64,000 bases of DNA from Fidelibacterota bacterium (lineage in GTDB: Bacteria > Fidelibacterota > UBA8477 > JABMPR01): contig JAIPJF010000011.1 in assembly GCA_021734325.1 (NCBI GenBank), positions 1 through 64,000 of the forward strand, written 5' to 3'. The position numbers and the translations under genes were made by a program. Below, one piece after another: positions 19,104-28,596 of the stretch; positions within the stretch are counted from its first letter, which is position 1; each line of letters begins with the position of its first letter. The notes under the pieces are model-generated. The model was not told the DNA's origin. It worked only from the letters and a program-made list of their open reading frames with translations, and searched no databases.

Positions 19104-20290
19104 GCCTTGATCTCAAAGGTAAAGGCATTAATACAAGGGTGACACATGCAGGGGAAAACCCTGACTCAGTTCATGGCAGTGTATCCGTACCAATCTATCA
19201 GACCTCAACATTCAAATTTCGCGATGCGGATCATGGCGCTCAATGTTTCACAGGTGAGGAGCAGGGCTATATCTATACCCGGGTCGGAAACCCGACCATC
19301 AACACCTTTGAGGAGGCTGTTACCGAACTGGAACATGGATTTGCTGGAATCGCCACCTCTACGGGTATGGCGGCAGTGACCAGTATTTACATGACCTATC
19401 TCGGTGCCGGTTTGCACATGGTCGGGACAGATGCGGTGTATGGTTCCTCGAGAATGGTCATGGAAAATGAATTTAGCCGCTTTGGTGTGGAGCACTCCTT
19501 TGTAGACACAGCAGACCTTGACAAAGTCCGGTCTGCCATGCGATCGAACACCAAACTCCTGTATATCGAGACTCCGGCAAACCCAACCATCAAGCTGACC
19601 GATATTGCCGCCTGTGCCGATATCGCCCATGAGCATGGTGCGCTTCTGGTGGTGGACAATACCTTTATGAGTCCCATTCTGCAGAATCCCCTTGAGCTCG
19701 GGGCAGATATTGTTCTTCACAGTATTACCAAATATATCAATGGACATACGGACGTGGTTGGTGGAGTGATCATTACCAAGACCGAAGATGAGTTCACCCG
19801 GATAAAAAACGTGATCATCTCCACTGGCGGTACGATGGACCCCCATCAGAGCTGGCTGGTGCTGCGCGGCATGAGAACATTGTCGCTCAGGGTTGATCGT
19901 GCTCAGGCGAATGCTCAAAAACTGGCAGAATTCCTGGAAACCCATCCAAAAATCGATTGGGTGCGCTATCCCGGATTAAAATCTCATCCCCAACATGATC
20001 TGGCCAAGCGCCAGATGAAGGGCTACGGCTCCATGATCAGTTTTGAGGTTAAAGGCGGGGTTGCAGGCGGTAAAGTTGTCTTAAACCATGTTAAAATTCC
20101 TCAGCTTGCGGTGTCCCTGGGTGGCTATGAGTCTCTGATCCAGCACCCCGCTTCCATGACCCATCATAATATCCCGGACGATGAACGACTGGCTGCAGGG
20201 ATCAGTGATGGTCTTGTTCGCCTTGCCGTTGGAACTGAGGATGTTGAGGATTTATTGGCAGACCTGGAACAGGCATTGGCCCTGGTTTAA
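19100..20290 (+). CDS. PLP-dependent trans-sulfuration enzyme (methionine gamma-lyase-like)
   Basis: YTRVGNPT, SITKYINGHTDVVGG (PLP lysine), SLGGYESLIQHPASMTH; ATGA overlap with preceding gene. Confidence 0.93.
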   Translation: MSLDLKGKGINTRVTHAGENPDSVHGSVSVPIYQTSTFKFRDADHGAQCFTGEEQGYIYTRVGNPTINTFEEAVTELEHGFAGIATSTGMAAVTSIYMTYLGAGLHMVGTDAVYGSSRMVMENEFSRFGVEHSFVDTADLDKVRSAMRSNTKLLYIETPANPTIKLTDIAACADIAHEHGALLVVDNTFMSPILQNPLELGADIVLHSITKYINGHTDVVGGVIITKTEDEFTRIKNVIISTGGTMDPHQSWLVLRGMRTLSLRVDRAQANAQKLAEFLETHPKIDWVRYPGLKSHPQHDLAKRQMKGYGSMISFEVKGGVAGGKVVLNHVKIPQLAVSLGGYESLIQHPASMTHHNIPDDERLAAGISDGLVRLAVGTEDVEDLLADLEQALALV

Positions 20291-20320
20291 AAAACGCTAT
20301 TCGTGGTTCGATTTCTTCAA

Positions 20321-20350
20321 ACCCTGATGCTTGTTCGTCAGGGTTTTTTA
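20321..20350 (+). terminator. Rho-independent terminator
   Basis: AACCCTGATGCTTGTTCGTCAGGGTTTTTT: stem plus T-tract. Confidence 0.85.
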
Positions 20351-20425
20351 TTCGCCTTTTCTTGTGAGAATCATACCTTATGATAATGAATTTCATTCTG
20401 AATAATCACCCATATCGAGGTCGTC

Positions 20426-21697
20426 ATGTCCAGCAAATATATCCTGTTTTTCTTAAGCCTGAGTGTCCTGATAAGCTGTAGTGGTCCCACAATGATGTCA
20501 GCTAAAAACAAACCTCTTCAAGGTGTCAACATTACCATCGACCCAGGTCATGGCGATTCGGAAGCCTATGATAATTTTCGGGTCGGCCCCAGCGGAGAGC
20601 GGGAAGAGTGGATCAATTTGCGGGTAGCTAAAACCTTGAACAAAATGCTTTCCAGGGCAGGGGCTAATGTCCTGCTCTCCCGGTCAGAGGATAAGGATCT
20701 CAGCCTGGGAGGACGTGCTACGCTGGCAAAAAAACATCATTCAGACCTTCTGATTTCGATTCATCATAATGGATCCGGAGTCGATTTTGATATGGACCTA
20801 CCCATTGTATACTTTTTCGGCCCCGCCTCACAGAATCCGGCTTCAGTTGATTTTGCGAAGATTCTAATCCAGGGAATGCGGGAAAAGATGACCTTTGAGC
20901 AAGCACAGATGGGGGCCGTGTATAGTGATTACCTTATCTATGATTCCGGGACATCCATTCTGCGTAATACAATCGATCAAATGCCCGGCGTCATTGGAGA
21001 AGGAGGCTTTTTTACCCACCCGAAAGGGGAAGCCCGGTTGAAATCAAAGCATTACAACAAGCTCGAAGCAGAGGTTTACTACGAAGCCATTCTGAAATAT
21101 TTTGAACGTGGTCTACCGATCGCTAATCCTTCCCTTGACAAGGGTCAGAACTTTCTGGATATGACCAAGGCTATTGAATTCAAACTTGATGATGGTCTTG
21201 GATCCACCGATTTTGATATTGCTTCTCTTCAGATCCTCCAGGATGGTGACACACTTGAAGCAAAATGGGATGCCGTAACAGGGATCCTCTCTGCCGTGCC
21301 ACTGTCCAGCGGAAAAGATGAAGTCACCTTTCATGTCTTTGGTAGAAACTTGCGGGGTAATGCGCTTCATCCACGTCCGTTTACCTTCGTCACAGAGCAG
21401 GGTGCCAGATGGAAATCTTATTCTAGCTGGCAAGCTGCCTTTGATCAGGCGGACTCATTGGTCTCAAAACTGGGGACACAGGACTCATCCTCAACTGAAG
21501 ACGAATTATTTCTCCTGTCTGAGGCAATAAGGCTATATCAGGTGAGTCTGGAGATTCAGATCGTACATCCAAAGGCCCGCTTCGCGGAGGAACAGATATT
21601 GACCCTTCTGGAAATGAAACAACTCTTGTCTGGGGATGATATGGAAAGTGAAATTAGGGAACAGAGACAAAGACTTTCGGAATATTATCCTGATTAA
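20426..21697 (+). CDS. N-acetylmuramoyl-L-alanine amidase (Amidase_3), lipoprotein
   Basis: Lipobox VLISCSG; ITIDPGHGDSEAYD, DLLISIHHNGSG, PGVIGEGGFFTHP. Confidence 0.88.
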   Translation: MSSKYILFFLSLSVLISCSGPTMMSAKNKPLQGVNITIDPGHGDSEAYDNFRVGPSGEREEWINLRVAKTLNKMLSRAGANVLLSRSEDKDLSLGGRATLAKKHHSDLLISIHHNGSGVDFDMDLPIVYFFGPASQNPASVDFAKILIQGMREKMTFEQAQMGAVYSDYLIYDSGTSILRNTIDQMPGVIGEGGFFTHPKGEARLKSKHYNKLEAEVYYEAILKYFERGLPIANPSLDKGQNFLDMTKAIEFKLDDGLGSTDFDIASLQILQDGDTLEAKWDAVTGILSAVPLSSGKDEVTFHVFGRNLRGNALHPRPFTFVTEQGARWKSYSSWQAAFDQADSLVSKLGTQDSSSTEDELFLLSEAIRLYQVSLEIQIVHPKARFAEEQILTLLEMKQLLSGDDMESEIREQRQRLSEYYPD

Positions 21698-21710
21698 AAC
21701 TAATCAGAAT

Positions 21711-22892
21711 TTATTGCTCTATATATTCCCACAGATCCGAGTGGAGTAACTCATAAAGCACCTCCATCTCTTGCTCTGGGACCTGACACATTACAAAGCC
21801 AAATAAAGGATATTCCCGAAAGTTCGTTTTTCGGAGCTCATATAACTTTTTGATCTTTTTTAACAATTTGTCATAATTAAAACTTAATATTTTTTTTCCA
21901 TCAACTCCAGTGCCGTTATTCATAACCACCAAAGCGTGAACAACCCCCGCATCTACTGAAAGAATTTTATCCCAATCCGGTTTGATCCCTTTAAAGATGT
22001 GTTCGTACAGATTCATTCCCCATGCATACCATGCTAGGTCAGGAGTAGAACACCATCCACCAAAACGAAGTGGGTTAATTTCGATTGTGTTTATCTCCAG
22101 CTTGGATGTGATGCGAAGTTCAATATGGGCGGGATAATTGGTAAAGCTGAATATTCCCCCCAGGACCTTGAGATAATTTTCAATCGTTTTCAGGTATTGT
22201 CGCATGATGCCTACAGAACTTATATATACGCGGTCATTCATATCTGTCTCGGAAGCAAACAGATGCTTCATGAGATTCAAAACAACAGGCTCTCCCTGAT
22301 CATCAAAATAACAGTCTACTGCAAACTCATCCCCTTTGATCTGCGCTTCGATGATGAATTTGCGATTATTCAGTACAGCGTCTGGATAGAGCTCCTGATC
22401 CCCCTGGATTGATTCATCGATACTTTCCAGAACTTTAATCCAGGCCTCTCTGTTTTTTACACCATGAACCCCCAGGCTAAAGAATCCGACAGAAGGCTTG
22501 ACGACAAGGGGGAAGGGTAGTGTCTCTGAATTCAGAGTTCTTAATTTATTATAATCAAACTCCTGGAAATAAAAATTCGGGTGTCGGTCCTTGAGTCTTC
22601 TACGGAACAGGACTTTATCTTTTGCTTCATGAATATGCTTTATGTATTCGTGGTCAGTGACATGGCTGTATATCCACGTTAAAGCATTTTCCGAGTTTGT
22701 ATATATTCTTATCGCCGGGTTCTTTTTGAGCTTCGCTATTGCATCACGTTCACTTAGAAAGTTAGTTTTTGTATGGATAAGGATATTCTTAGCAATCGCA
22801 GTTTTAACAACGGGAATATTAAACTCGTATATTGATTGTTTTAAAAAATCAGACACGTAAGGACCGTCGATCAAAAAGATGGTTTCAGACAT
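21711..22892 (-). CDS. ATP-grasp domain protein
   Basis: FPLVVKPSVGFFSLGVHGVKN, FIIEAQIKGDEFAVDCYFD, INTIEINPLRFGGW. Start moved to MSETIF. Confidence 0.85.
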   Translation of the reverse strand: MSETIFLIDGPYVSDFLKQSIYEFNIPVVKTAIAKNILIHTKTNFLSERDAIAKLKKNPAIRIYTNSENALTWIYSHVTDHEYIKHIHEAKDKVLFRRRLKDRHPNFYFQEFDYNKLRTLNSETLPFPLVVKPSVGFFSLGVHGVKNREAWIKVLESIDESIQGDQELYPDAVLNNRKFIIEAQIKGDEFAVDCYFDDQGEPVVLNLMKHLFASETDMNDRVYISSVGIMRQYLKTIENYLKVLGGIFSFTNYPAHIELRITSKLEINTIEINPLRFGGWCSTPDLAWYAWGMNLYEHIFKGIKPDWDKILSVDAGVVHALVVMNNGTGVDGKKILSFNYDKLLKKIKKLYELRKTNFREYPLFGFVMCQVPEQEMEVLYELLHSDLWEYIEQ

Positions 22893-22938
22893 CACTGCTT
22901 CTCCGGTATTCTTTAACAGATATGAGTGGGGTGATCCT

Positions 22939-24393
22939 TTAGAACTGCTCTTCAAGAACCTTGATCTTGATATTGCCCAGGACTGGAATAAGATCCGTTA
23001 GATTTTCGAAATCACCTTCGAGCAGGGCAATATGGGTAACATCAGCTGGAAATTGGTTAAGGCTGGGATCCACATCCACCCACTCGCCGTTGATGGCTAC
23101 AACTGGCCATGCGTGAAAAAGGAATTTTCCCTGAAGATAAACCAGACCAATATGAATCTTGGTTGGAATTCCACCGGCCCGACTCAGGGCTGTATACAGC
23201 GTTGTGTGTTCTGTACAATCTCCCACACCCGTATTAAGAATATCTACAGCACCGGAGATGCTGGCCACAGGTCTTTTTTCCAGATAGCCAAAGACCCACG
23301 CAGTGAGAGCCTCACTGGGATGCTCCTGATTATCCTTCTTGGAGAGTATTCGCTCAAGCTGTCCTAAGATGCTCGGGTGCTGGCTCTGTATCATTTCAGT
23401 GGATTTGAGATGTTTATTGACCTCCGCAGGATCGACTCTTGTGGCTTTTTTACTGAGCTGGAGTTTGAGGGGAAGTGTACTGATGATGGTCTGTCTCTCA
23501 TTGCTAAGCGTCTCAATGCTCTCCGCTTTTATCCCATCGATCTCCAGGACCAGCTTTTTCAACTTTTCAGGATTCCGTATCCAGGTATTCGGTTTTACAG
23601 CAAAACCACTCAGCAGGTCTACTTCAGGGGTTTGTGGCCTGGCCATCGCCTCTTCCGGTGTCGTTCTCTCCATGGTCATCCCCATGATGGTCTCTTCTTT
23701 GTAGGTTAGGCCGTTGTCATCAAGCCACATGATCGATGGAATGCCCTTGAAATCGATCCTTAGTTTGTTGAGGATCATTTTATTACTGCTAATCTCCTGG
23801 ACTTCTTTCCCTTCATGACTGATAAACACATCTGCCATCTCGTTTGACATGGGGTCGTAGGCTGGTACGCGAATAGTTTGACCCTTGACGATACCTTTAC
23901 TGGCCACCATGGGCTGAATGGCGGTATAGGTATAGAGATCCTCGGGGACATCGATCACACTCACGCTCGTGTCCTTACCCTGGATGAATCTGAGCGTCAT
24001 TTTTGTACCTGATTTATCACCGATTATGTGAGTAGAATATTGATCCGACAACATTATGAAGGAAAAATGATTCAATCGGAAAAGCGTGTCCATACGGGCG
24101 CTGGTTTCCAGATGAACTTCAGATTCCAGACCGCCGAACACCACATTCAGATGGGTGGAGCTTTTAATTCTGTATCCATCCTTGGCTTGGTTCTCAATGG
24201 TAGAAACAGAATGACCCATTTTTCGCCCTTCATGGAAAATATTCATCCATTCAGATTCATCTGGTAGGTTTTTAAGTCCGGTTTCCAGTGAAACGTAGCT
24301 TGAGTTTCCATCAAAATAGGCGGTATAGATCAAGCTCCCGATCAGGACTATCCAAATCGTAATTAATAAAAATAGATATACTTTTCTTTTCAT
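22939..24393 (-). CDS. Transglutaminase-like domain protein, N-terminally membrane anchored
   Basis: GVGDCTEHTTLYTALSRAGGIPTKIHIGLVYLQGKFLFHAWPVVAINGEWVDVDPSLNQ (Cys-His-Asp core). Confidence 0.92.
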   Translation of the reverse strand: MKRKVYLFLLITIWIVLIGSLIYTAYFDGNSSYVSLETGLKNLPDESEWMNIFHEGRKMGHSVSTIENQAKDGYRIKSSTHLNVVFGGLESEVHLETSARMDTLFRLNHFSFIMLSDQYSTHIIGDKSGTKMTLRFIQGKDTSVSVIDVPEDLYTYTAIQPMVASKGIVKGQTIRVPAYDPMSNEMADVFISHEGKEVQEISSNKMILNKLRIDFKGIPSIMWLDDNGLTYKEETIMGMTMERTTPEEAMARPQTPEVDLLSGFAVKPNTWIRNPEKLKKLVLEIDGIKAESIETLSNERQTIISTLPLKLQLSKKATRVDPAEVNKHLKSTEMIQSQHPSILGQLERILSKKDNQEHPSEALTAWVFGYLEKRPVASISGAVDILNTGVGDCTEHTTLYTALSRAGGIPTKIHIGLVYLQGKFLFHAWPVVAINGEWVDVDPSLNQFPADVTHIALLEGDFENLTDLIPVLGNIKIKVLEEQF

Positions 24394-24560
24394 ATACTTC
24401 CATTTTCCAGATTCAGCGGGCTACAAGAAAGTATTTTCCATTAACCCTGTGGGAATGAATTTAGACGGGTTCGGCGGGTATGGAAGAAAATCCACTGGCC
24501 GATCAGTTCCAGGGGAAACATTTTAAATGATCAGAAACCAGATGCTGGAGGAACAATACC

Positions 24561-25007
24561 ATGCAATCATCAGCAACAAGCGTTCAGGAATACCTCAATG
24601 AATTACCGGAGGATCGACAGCGACAAATTGGAACAGTCAGAAAAACGATCCTTGACAATCTGCCTCAAGGGTATGAGGAGGTGATGAATTGGGGAATGAT
24701 CGCGTATCAGGTACCTCTGCAGGTTTATGCTGACACATACAACAAAAAACCCCTCCTGTTTGCTGCTTTGGCATCCCAGAAAAACTACATGTCCCTATAT
24801 CTTTCCGGAATCTATATGTATTCTGACAGGCAAAAGAGCTTTGAGCAGAATTATCGGAAGACAGGCAAGCGCTATGATGTGGGCAAGTCTTGTGTTCGAT
24901 TCAGAAAGCTGGATGATCTGCCTCTGGATCTGATTGCTGAAACGATCAAATCCCTGCCAATGGACACATTCATTAGCCATGCCAAGTCAGTGAAGAGAAA
25001 AAAGTAG
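24561..25007 (+). CDS. DUF1801 domain protein
   Basis: VQEYLNELPEDRQRQIGTVRKTILDNLPQGYEEVMNWGMIAYQVP. Confidence 0.88.
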   Translation: MQSSATSVQEYLNELPEDRQRQIGTVRKTILDNLPQGYEEVMNWGMIAYQVPLQVYADTYNKKPLLFAALASQKNYMSLYLSGIYMYSDRQKSFEQNYRKTGKRYDVGKSCVRFRKLDDLPLDLIAETIKSLPMDTFISHAKSVKRKK

Positions 25008-25034
25008 GAAGTACCCGCACTATCCTGATCTGAC

Positions 25035-26063
25035 TCAGTGTAGATCTGTTTTATTTTTCCCTTTTACGATGGGGCAGGCCACAAAATGCCCTGCGGCATG
25101 CTCTTCAAATACTGGCTTTGTTTCGGCACAGGAGGTCTGGGCGATGGGACACCTGGTCCGGAAGGCACAGCCGCTGGGTTTGTTCAGGGGTGTCGGAACA
25201 TCTCCCTTTAACACGATACGCTTACGATTCTTCCTTGAAGGGTCGGGCAGGGGAACTGCTGACAGAAGCGCCTGACTATAGGGGTGTCTTGGGTGGTGAT
25301 AGACTTCATCAGCATTCCCATATTCGGCCATATCACCGAGATACATGACTGCGATCTTGTCGGATATGTGTTCAACAACAGAAAGATCATGGGCAATAAA
25401 CAGATAAGAAACATCAAACTCTGCCTGGAGGTCCATCATCAGGTTGATCACCTGAGCCTGAATGGATACATCCAGGGCTGAAACCGGTTCATCACAAATG
25501 ATCAGGTCCGGATTGGTGGCCAGGGCACGGGCAATTCCAACTCGCTGTCTTTGACCACCGGAAAACTCATGGGGATAACGTCGGGCTTGTTCAGGTTGAA
25601 GTCCCACTTTGTCCAAAAGCCAAGCGACTCGATCCATTTGTTCTTTTCCGTTCATCTTTGTGTGCAGCTGCAATGGTTCGCTAATGATCTGGGCCACCGT
25701 CATACGGGGGTTGAGGGATGCATAGGGATCCTGAAAAATCATCTGGATGCGGGAACGATATTTTCTCACCTGACCTGAGCTTAATTTGGTAAAATCCACT
25801 ATCTCGTCCCCAAAATGATACTCAATGGAACCCCCGATTTCCACATCAGGGGAGACGTGGCGAAGAATATTGATCATGGCGCGACCGACTGTTGTCTTGC
25901 CGCAACCTGATTCACCGACCATGCCCACGATCTGTTTGCGATCGATGGAAAATGAAATACCATCTACGGCTTTTACCGTTGCCACCCGTTTGGAAATGAC
26001 ACCGCCATGAACTGGAAAATGCACGGAAAGATTCTTTACATCGACCAGTCTGTTATTGCTCAT
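25035..26063 (-). CDS. Peptide ABC transporter ATP-binding protein (DppF/OppF-like)
   Basis: [43 protein letters not shown]. Confidence 0.96.
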   Translation of the reverse strand: MSNNRLVDVKNLSVHFPVHGGVISKRVATVKAVDGISFSIDRKQIVGMVGESGCGKTTVGRAMINILRHVSPDVEIGGSIEYHFGDEIVDFTKLSSGQVRKYRSRIQMIFQDPYASLNPRMTVAQIISEPLQLHTKMNGKEQMDRVAWLLDKVGLQPEQARRYPHEFSGGQRQRVGIARALATNPDLIICDEPVSALDVSIQAQVINLMMDLQAEFDVSYLFIAHDLSVVEHISDKIAVMYLGDMAEYGNADEVYHHPRHPYSQALLSAVPLPDPSRKNRKRIVLKGDVPTPLNKPSGCAFRTRCPIAQTSCAETKPVFEEHAAGHFVACPIVKGKNKTDLH

Positions 26064-27538
26064 GCCTTCACCTGTTCTTCCTGGACGACAAAGCAGCGAA
26101 CGAAATGATCGGGGGTTATTTCCTGAAGCGGAGGCTCTTCCATTTCACACTTATCCATTTTAAGCTCACAGCGGGTACAGAATTTACATCCTATGGGAAG
26201 TTCCAATATGCTCGGAACCATTCCCGGAATCGTTTCCAGCCGCTCCCGTTTATGATGGATATCAGGCCGGGGAATTGAATTCAGAAGACCTCGGGTGTAG
26301 GGGTGGAGCGGAGTATTGAAGAGATCATTTATTTCTGCGATCTCCTGGATGATCCCGCCATACATGACAATGACCCGCTCACAGGTTTCAGCCACCACGG
26401 CCAGATCATGGGTAATAAGGACCACAGCAGCATCGGTATTATTCTTTTTAAGGTCCAGCATAAGATCCAGGATCTGAGCCTGAATGGTCACATCCAATGC
26501 CGTTGTGGGTTCATCAGCGATCAAGAGGGAAGGATTCTTTGCCAGGGCCATGGCGATCATCACCCGCTGACGCATGCCTCCGGAAAATTGATGCGGATAA
26601 TCACCCATGCGTCGCTCGGCATCAGGAATTCCGACCATATCCAGTAACCTGACTGCCTCTGTATAGAGATCATCATATTTTTGCTTGAAGTCCATTCCAA
26701 TGAGCCTGTCAACAGCCTTGACAAAATACACAAACAGCGTGGGAAGCAGTCCACTAGCAAGGGTGGTCACCAGCATGGGTATGGGCTTAAAGCTCCAGCC
26801 TGCCATCAATTGGGAGAAAAAGAGGATCACCACTGCAAACACGGCAGAGATCTTGAGGCGTCCATTTCTTGAAACAGTATTAAAATTTCTCGACCGATGA
26901 ACGAACCAGCCTTTCACGCTTTCTCTGAATCGCAGGGGGCGCACCGATTCCATCATCTGCATCCCAATATTGAAAACGGGGTTCAGGGAGGTCATGGGCT
27001 CTTGAAAGATCATGGCGATCTCAGAACCGCGGATGTCCCACATCTTGCTGTAGATCTTTTCCCGGAATTCAGCCATGGCTTTCTTCCGGGGTGAGTTATA
27101 GAAAAGATGGACCATGACAGACAGATCTATAATGATGGAGAGCAATCCCCACAAAAGACCACTGATGGGTAGCAGTGCGTAGACTGCCAGCCACAGAAAA
27201 AAGAAAATGCCAGCTGCCAGATTGCGTTTGTCTTCTGGTATTCTTCGAAAATATCTGAACGCGGGAACCGCTCTTGCTTTCGCAAGATCTTCGGCATTAA
27301 ATATCTTTTCGCCCTTGAAAATGATCTCGCCATCAGATACTTCACCAGGCGGGTTTGGGATCAACTGAATGAGAGACAGAACTGAAACTGATTTACCTGA
27401 TCCTGACTCGCCAACGATCCCCAGAGTTTCACCCTTGTAGATATCAAAGCTGACACCATCCACAGCCTTGGCCCATTCACCCCCCACCCTGAAGCGGGTC
27501 TTAAGTCCCTTGACCTCAACCAGTTTTTCGCGACTCAT
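26060..27538 (-). CDS. Peptide ABC transporter ATP-binding protein (DppD/OppD-like) with two internal hydrophobic insertions
   Basis: GESGSGKSVSVLSLIQLIPNPPGEVSDGEI, AMIFQEPMTSLNPVF, FSGGMRQRVMIAMALAKNP, CKFCTRC; 492 aa against ~330 for the family. Confidence 0.95.
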   Translation of the reverse strand: MSREKLVEVKGLKTRFRVGGEWAKAVDGVSFDIYKGETLGIVGESGSGKSVSVLSLIQLIPNPPGEVSDGEIIFKGEKIFNAEDLAKARAVPAFRYFRRIPEDKRNLAAGIFFFLWLAVYALLPISGLLWGLLSIIIDLSVMVHLFYNSPRKKAMAEFREKIYSKMWDIRGSEIAMIFQEPMTSLNPVFNIGMQMMESVRPLRFRESVKGWFVHRSRNFNTVSRNGRLKISAVFAVVILFFSQLMAGWSFKPIPMLVTTLASGLLPTLFVYFVKAVDRLIGMDFKQKYDDLYTEAVRLLDMVGIPDAERRMGDYPHQFSGGMRQRVMIAMALAKNPSLLIADEPTTALDVTIQAQILDLMLDLKKNNTDAAVVLITHDLAVVAETCERVIVMYGGIIQEIAEINDLFNTPLHPYTRGLLNSIPRPDIHHKRERLETIPGMVPSILELPIGCKFCTRCELKMDKCEMEEPPLQEITPDHFVRCFVVQEEQVKA

Positions 27539-28587
27539 CTCAACCTCGAATAAACTTTTGGATCAAAGGCTTCCCGAACGGCTTCACCAATAAAGACGAC
27601 CATGATAAGCGTAACGAATTGGGCTGAAACCGGTGCAAAGACCATCCACCATTTTGAGATATTCTGTAGACCGACATCCAGCATCTGTCCCCAGCTGGGA
27701 GTGGGTGGAGGCATCCCAAAACCCAGATAATCCAAGCCCACCAGAGCAGATATGCCACCAACAACAGCAAAAGGGAAATAGGTGATAACAGGGACCAGGG
27801 AGTTTGGCAAAATATGCTTGAACATGACCTTAAAATTCGTCTGTCCCATGGAAAGGGCAGCCGCTACATAATCCTTGGATTTTTCCCGGTAAAATTCTGC
27901 CCGCATCAGATAGGTCATCCCGATCCAGTTCACGATCGTGTAGATAAAGATCAGAAGGAAAAATGATGGACGGATGATCGAGCTGATAATGATAATGACG
28001 AATAACATGGGCAAACTAGACCAGATTTCGATAAGCCGCTGAAAGAAGAGGTCGAACTTGCCTCCGAAATATCCCATACTGCCGCCGATAATCACACCGA
28101 TGATATAATTCAGAATGGTCAGTACCAGGGCAAATGAAATCGAAATATTGAAGGCGTAGCACAATCTGGCAAAGACATCCCTGCCCGTATTATCTGTTCC
28201 CAGCCAATGGCTGTCAGACGGGGCTTCATACATCTTGTTACCCTGAACAGTGATATCCTCATACGGGCTATAGGGGTAGGGAGGCATCAGAAGCCAATTT
28301 TCACTTCCCTCCTGTTTCCAGCTTGTTTTCAGCTCCCTGTAAATGGTCTCCCCTGGTACATCCTGCCCAAATTCGGATCCGGCATGGTACCCGGAGATCA
28401 CCGGAAAGAAGAGTTCTCCCTCATAACTTACGACAAGGGCCCGATTATTGATCAACAGTGGCAAGAACCAGGACAGGCCATATAGAATGATCAGAATGAC
28501 GAAAGAATAATAACCCCGTTTCAGAGTCTTGAATTTTAACCAGCGCTTCTTGAGAATGGATAAGGATATTTCTTTTTGCTCAGCCAT
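27535..28587 (-). CDS. Peptide ABC transporter permease (DppC/YejE-like)
   Basis: SHWLGTDNTGRDVFARLCYAF, YVAAALSMGQTNFKVMFKHILPNSLVPVI. Confidence 0.95.
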   Translation of the reverse strand: MAEQKEISLSILKKRWLKFKTLKRGYYSFVILIILYGLSWFLPLLINNRALVVSYEGELFFPVISGYHAGSEFGQDVPGETIYRELKTSWKQEGSENWLLMPPYPYSPYEDITVQGNKMYEAPSDSHWLGTDNTGRDVFARLCYAFNISISFALVLTILNYIIGVIIGGSMGYFGGKFDLFFQRLIEIWSSLPMLFVIIIISSIIRPSFFLLIFIYTIVNWIGMTYLMRAEFYREKSKDYVAAALSMGQTNFKVMFKHILPNSLVPVITYFPFAVVGGISALVGLDYLGFGMPPPTPSWGQMLDVGLQNISKWWMVFAPVSAQFVTLIMVVFIGEAVREAFDPKVYSRLR

Positions 28588-28596
28588 AACGCCCTG

